DNA of 42,520 bases from assembly GCA_023375785.1 (NCBI GenBank), contig SZWC01009582.1, positions 58,682 to 101,201 of the forward strand, given 5' to 3'. The translations under genes and the position numbers were made by a program. Shown one piece after another: positions 41,895 through 42,520 of the stretch. The stretch's first letter is position 1. Each line of letters starts with the position of its first letter. The DNA comes from Penium margaritaceum (lineage: Eukaryota > Streptophyta > Zygnematophyceae > Desmidiales > Peniaceae). A model generated the notes under the pieces. The model was given only the letters and a program-made list of their open reading frames with translations, was not told where the DNA came from and searched no databases.

Positions 41895-42520
41895 ATGCCG
41901 CCGTTCTGGGCCAGCCTCGAGATGCTCCTGGACGACGAGCTCCCAAAACCTAACACTAAGCCCAACCCGTTCCCCCCCATCGGCCGAAAGGCGCGTCCGC
42001 CCATGCTCTTCATCCCTGAAGTTGAACCTGGCCCTCCCACCCCCACGCCGCAGTTCTTGCAGCCGCCGCCCCAGCCCAAGCCCGCTGCTCCGCAGGTGGA
42101 CAGGAGGCGCCGCAGGTTGTGGCAGGATGACCCCGAGCCGCCACCGCCTGTCAGGCACGTTCCCGACGCGTGCCTCCCTGAGCAGCCGCTCGAGGCGCCC
42201 AGGAGGACAGCTCGGGGCGCCGGCATTGCTGCCGGCGCCAAGTCGAGGTCATCCTCGCGTTTGTCTTCTAGCAGCTGCAACGGCAGTAGCAGCAGCGCCG
42301 GCGCAGTGGCTGTTCAGACGAAGCGCCAGGTGGTCAGGTTGACTGGCGCCGATCCACCCATTCACAAGGCGAACATGGGATGCATTGGCGGCAGCAGCAA
42401 AATGCAGCAGCTCGACGCAGCAGCTACTGGGAGACCCATTGCCCCTTGCTTTGCAGACAGGCTGCTGCCGGCAGCAAGCCAGGAGGAGGAGGCAGCACCT
42501 TCACACAGCGCAGCACCCCA
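41895..42520 (+). CDS. Partial proline-rich protein of unknown function (runs off the window)
   Basis: From the ATG at 41895-41897 the frame stays open for 208 codons to the last base, and its end is outside the window. An in-frame TGA (41856-41858) lies 12 codons upstream, and the start context CCACAATGCC is favourable. The protein begins MPPFWASLEMLLDDELPKP. It has a proline-rich part (residues about 15-70, with PPP and PTPTPQ runs), a basic RRRRR patch near residue 77 that could be a nuclear signal, more prolines, then serine-rich (SRSSSR, SSSS) and alanine-rich parts. I recognise no domain. Its codon use and GC content differ from the retroelements. A host gene is likely, but an exon boundary or a GC-driven chance frame cannot be excluded. 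Confidence 0.55.
   Translation, partial: MPPFWASLEMLLDDELPKPNTKPNPFPPIGRKARPPMLFIPEVEPGPPTPTPQFLQPPPQPKPAAPQVDRRRRRLWQDDPEPPPPVRHVPDACLPEQPLEAPRRTARGAGIAAGAKSRSSSRLSSSSCNGSSSSAGAVAVQTKRQVVRLTGADPPIHKANMGCIGGSSKMQQLDAAATGRPIAPCFADRLLPAASQEEEAAPSHSAAP

Noticed and set aside
41825..42280. Minus-strand frame of 151 codons and another plus-strand frame at 41818-42342
   Set aside because: Both overlap the longer uninterrupted plus-strand frame from 41895 and lack its start context; GC-rich DNA opens several frames at once.

Overview
This window looks like intergenic DNA from a large, repeat-rich nuclear genome of a plant or other streptophyte. It is a graveyard of transposable elements. The main evidence is four degenerate Ty1/copia retrotransposons. 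Three have a primer-binding site at or near the plant-typical complement of initiator tRNA-Met (TGGTATCAGAGC) or a matching polypurine tract. There is also a hAT transposase relic, several satellite-like tandem repeats and many microsatellites. I could not name the species. No bacterial operons, rRNA, tRNA or CRISPR were seen.

Layout. 1-1708: GC-rich DNA with a (CAAACG)n array, a 23-base G run and a short tandem repeat, but no convincing gene. 1709-10224: Copia-A on the minus strand, complete from LTR to LTR. It keeps the PBS, a polypurine tract, gag with an intact CCHC knuckle, protease, integrase, RT (YVDD) and RNase H, all broken by stops and frameshifts. It holds two single-N positions flanked by exact duplications, which look like assembly errors. 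10225-12269: AT-rich, nothing recognised apart from two hairpins. 12270-about 24697: Copia-B on the minus strand, LTR to LTR, split by two insertions. One is about 3.7 kb and carries a roughly 430-bp satellite (14490-18190). The other is a plus-strand hAT transposase pseudogene (about 20850-23280). 24705-29500: Copia-C on the minus strand. It has a recognisable 3' end and pol, but no 5' LTR was found. 29500-30560: a possible plus-strand gag/protease scrap. 31590-38867: Copia-D on the plus strand, the best preserved. It has LTRs, PBS, PPT, a near-matching target duplication and an intact D-D-35-E integrase triad, but many stops. It sits inside a roughly 490-600 bp tandem repeat whose other units run to about 40290. 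40290-41890: no recognised gene. 41895-end: the only good host-gene candidate, a proline-rich open frame that leaves the window.

The copia gag-pol relics would once have supplied capsid, protease, integrase and reverse transcriptase for their own copying. None can now do so unaided. I saw no clearly new biological system. The most useful points are the paired assembly duplications, the repeated loss of the integrase glutamate in Copia-A and Copia-B, the alanine/valine-rich gag leaders shared by these elements, the tandem repeats in the integrase-RT linker, the two undescribed satellite arrays, and the truncated host gene at the right edge.
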